Assembly: GCA_014218235.1 (NCBI GenBank)
Contig: CM024757.1
Location: 149,123,371 to 149,187,370, forward strand
From: Colocasia esculenta
Lineage: Eukaryota; Streptophyta; Magnoliopsida; Alismatales; Araceae
Direction of reading: 5' to 3'
Length of the DNA: 64,000 nt
Part shown: positions 62,548-64,000 of the stretch, one piece after another
Position numbering within the stretch: position 1 is the stretch's first letter
Layout of the letters: each line of letters begins with the position of its first letter
Notes under the pieces: model-generated
What the model was told of the DNA's origin: nothing
What the model saw: only the letters and a program-made list of their open reading frames with translations
Databases searched by the model: none
Made by a program: the position numbers and the translations under genes

Positions 62548-63177
62548 TTACCTTTTCTCAGCTTCATTGAACAACTTGGATAGGTAATACACCGCTCTCT
62601 CCTTCTTCTCATCGTCGTTTTGGGCCAAGACTGCTCTAGTGGAATCTTTAGTGGTTGACACGTAGATCAATAAAGGTCGACCCGGGACTGGAGGAGCGAG
62701 AACAGGGGGATTGAAAAGATAACTCTTCAATTCGTCAAAGTCCTTTTGACACTTATCATTCCAATCAAATTTAGCCTCTCCTCTAAGCATCTCATAGAAG
62801 GGCTTGCAGTGGATTGAATGTTGAGAAAGGAATCTGTTAATAAACTGAAGTCTACCAATCAGCTCTCTAACTTCTTTGATATTTCTAGGAGGAGGCATGT
62901 CGATTATTGCTTTGGCCTTGTTGGGGTCAATTTCAATTCCCCTATTGCTAACTATGAACCCAAGCAACTTTCCTGAGGATACTCTGAAAACACACTTCTT
63001 GGGGTTCATCTTAAGCTTATGTTCTCTAGACCGTTGGAGAACTGCCCGGAGGACTTCAGCATGGCCATGTCGAGTCCTAGATTTAACCAAGACATCATCA
63101 ACATAGACTTCCATGTGCACATGCATCATGTCGTGAAAGATTGCCATCATTGCCCTTTGATAGGTTGTTTCTCGCAT
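62548..63177 (-). CDS. pol: Tat-lineage reverse transcriptase (palm, thumb) and RNase H start
   Basis: 209 codons: TTYQRAMMAIFHDMMH, catalytic YVDDVLVKS, KLKMNPKKCVFRVSSGKLLG, REVRELIGRLQFINRFLSQH, FDWNDKCQKDFDELKSYLF, then the RNase H start (RPLLIYVSTTKDSTRAVLAQ, AVYYLSKLFNEAEKR). A stop at 62548 separates it from the following frame by only one or two codons. The upstream MPFGLKNA lies just outside, at about 63190. Confidence 0.9.
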   Translation of the reverse strand: MRETTYQRAMMAIFHDMMHVHMEVYVDDVLVKSRTRHGHAEVLRAVLQRSREHKLKMNPKKCVFRVSSGKLLGFIVSNRGIEIDPNKAKAIIDMPPPRNIKEVRELIGRLQFINRFLSQHSIHCKPFYEMLRGEAKFDWNDKCQKDFDELKSYLFNPPVLAPPVPGRPLLIYVSTTKDSTRAVLAQNDDEKKERAVYYLSKLFNEAEKR

Positions 63178-63244
63178 TCTTTAGTCCGAAGGGCATCACG
63201 ACATAACAATAGGTCCCCCATGGTGTGGTGAAAGAAGTTTTCTC

Positions 63245-63971
63245 CTAGTCTTTCTCCACCAAACGGATCTGGTTATACCCAGAGAAACCATCCATAAATG
63301 ACAACATCTCAAAGCCGATAGTATTGTCCACTGGGACATCTATGTGGGGGAGAGGAAAATCGTCCTTAGGGCAATTATGATTAAGGTCACAGAAATCTAT
63401 ACATATCCTAACCCTACCATCCTTCTTCATTACAGGGACGATGTTAGCTACCCACTGTGGATAAAGCACAACCCTAATGAATTTGACTTTATGCAGCTTG
63501 TCAACCTTCTCTTTGATCGTGAGTGCAAGCTTGGGGTGTAGCCTCCTTAGCTTTTGTTTAATGGCTTTTGCATCGGCTTTTAAGACCAAACGGTGCTCGA
63601 CCAAAGAGGTGTCAAGCCCTGGCATGTCCTCGTAGGACCAGGCAAAACCATCGGAAAATTCTTTGAGGATAACTATTATGGTTTCTTCTTCTTCTACGCT
63701 CAAGTTGGCACTAATGAAAACTATCTTCGGGGATTTTTCGGTGCCAAGGTTGATCTTTTTGGTTGGCTCATCCGCATCCATGGTTGGCTCATCAAATTTC
63801 TTCGTGCCATCCACATAGAAGCTCAATGGGTCCTCTTCTTCTGACTCAAGATCTCTCGGCTCATCTTTCTCGTCAAAATCTAGCAGATATACTCCTAAAC
63901 CATCGTCTACTGAATCACCTTCTACAAAGTCCGCTTCTACAAGGGCTGGTTTCTCAAGAAATTCTGGGACT
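63245..63971 (-). CDS. pol: Tat-lineage RT N-terminal part and protease-RT linker
   Basis: Open from about 63971 (after a TAA) to TAG 63243-63245. An acidic linker is followed by ILKEFSDGFAWSYEDMPGLD, VEHRLVLKADAKAIKQKLRR, then RT motifs VPVMKKDGRVRICIDFCDLN and CPKDDFPLPHIDVPVDNTIG, and FSGYNQIRLVEKD with the catalytic region altered to SFMDGFSG. After the stop the reading continues EKTSFTTPWGTYCYVVMPFG to join the next segment. Pol extends past the window edge. Confidence 0.88.
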
Positions 63972-64000
63972 TAACTTAACTTAGCACATCTCTTAGCCAA

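Overview
This is plant nuclear DNA, almost certainly from an angiosperm with a repeat-rich genome. Every coding stretch I can identify belongs to a transposable element; I see no ordinary host gene, rRNA or tRNA. The species cannot be told from the sequence. The window is a nested stack of LTR retrotransposons whose order of insertion can be read from five target-site duplications (TSDs).

Right-hand host (about 14.6-64 kb): an old Ty3/gypsy element of the Tat lineage, lying on the minus strand. Its pol (RT, RNase H, second archaeal-type RNase H, integrase) occupies 64.0-60.8 kb and runs off the right edge. Between pol and its 3' LTR (start of LTR at 14594) it carries two antisense (+ strand) accessory genes, both now decayed: a DUF7745-like gene (15879-17254) and a plant-mobile-domain (PMD) gene with a coiled-coil tail (17862-20427, resuming at 42892).

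Insertions into that host: (1) a 22.5 kb Tekay/Del-type chromovirus (20428-42886) in the last exon of the PMD gene. This has itself received a second Tekay-type element in gag (24146-33570, TSD CCAGG) and a solo LTR in its 3' LTR (39675-42309, TSD AGATG). (2) A minus-strand solo LTR (43866-60336, TSD CTTTT), split by a young, almost complete Sirevirus-type Ty1/copia element (46053-59367, TSD AATAC). The copia LTRs differ by only about 4 substitutions and 5 single-base indels.

Left-hand part (1-14.6 kb): degenerate LTR/UTR-like DNA with several tandem arrays (60-bp, 22-bp, an exactly 100-bp and a ~90-bp repeat), then two adjacent broken Tat-type gag copies on the minus strand (10.56-13.36 kb).

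The most interesting signal is not a gene. Several element families are studded with their own short, CpG-containing, partly palindromic motif: TTGACGTCAAC in the Tat element and both Tekay elements, GTCGACAC in the Sirevirus, GCGACGG-N6-CTGTCGC in the minus-strand solo LTR, and GAGTCGGCAG at 2-5 kb. In both the Tat element and the Sirevirus the motif sits in the LTR and also 130-470 bp upstream of the accessory genes (DUF7745-like, PMD, and the Sirevirus post-pol gene). That suggests a self-recognition or co-regulation circuit. The Tekay elements carry the Tat motif but have no visible accessory gene.
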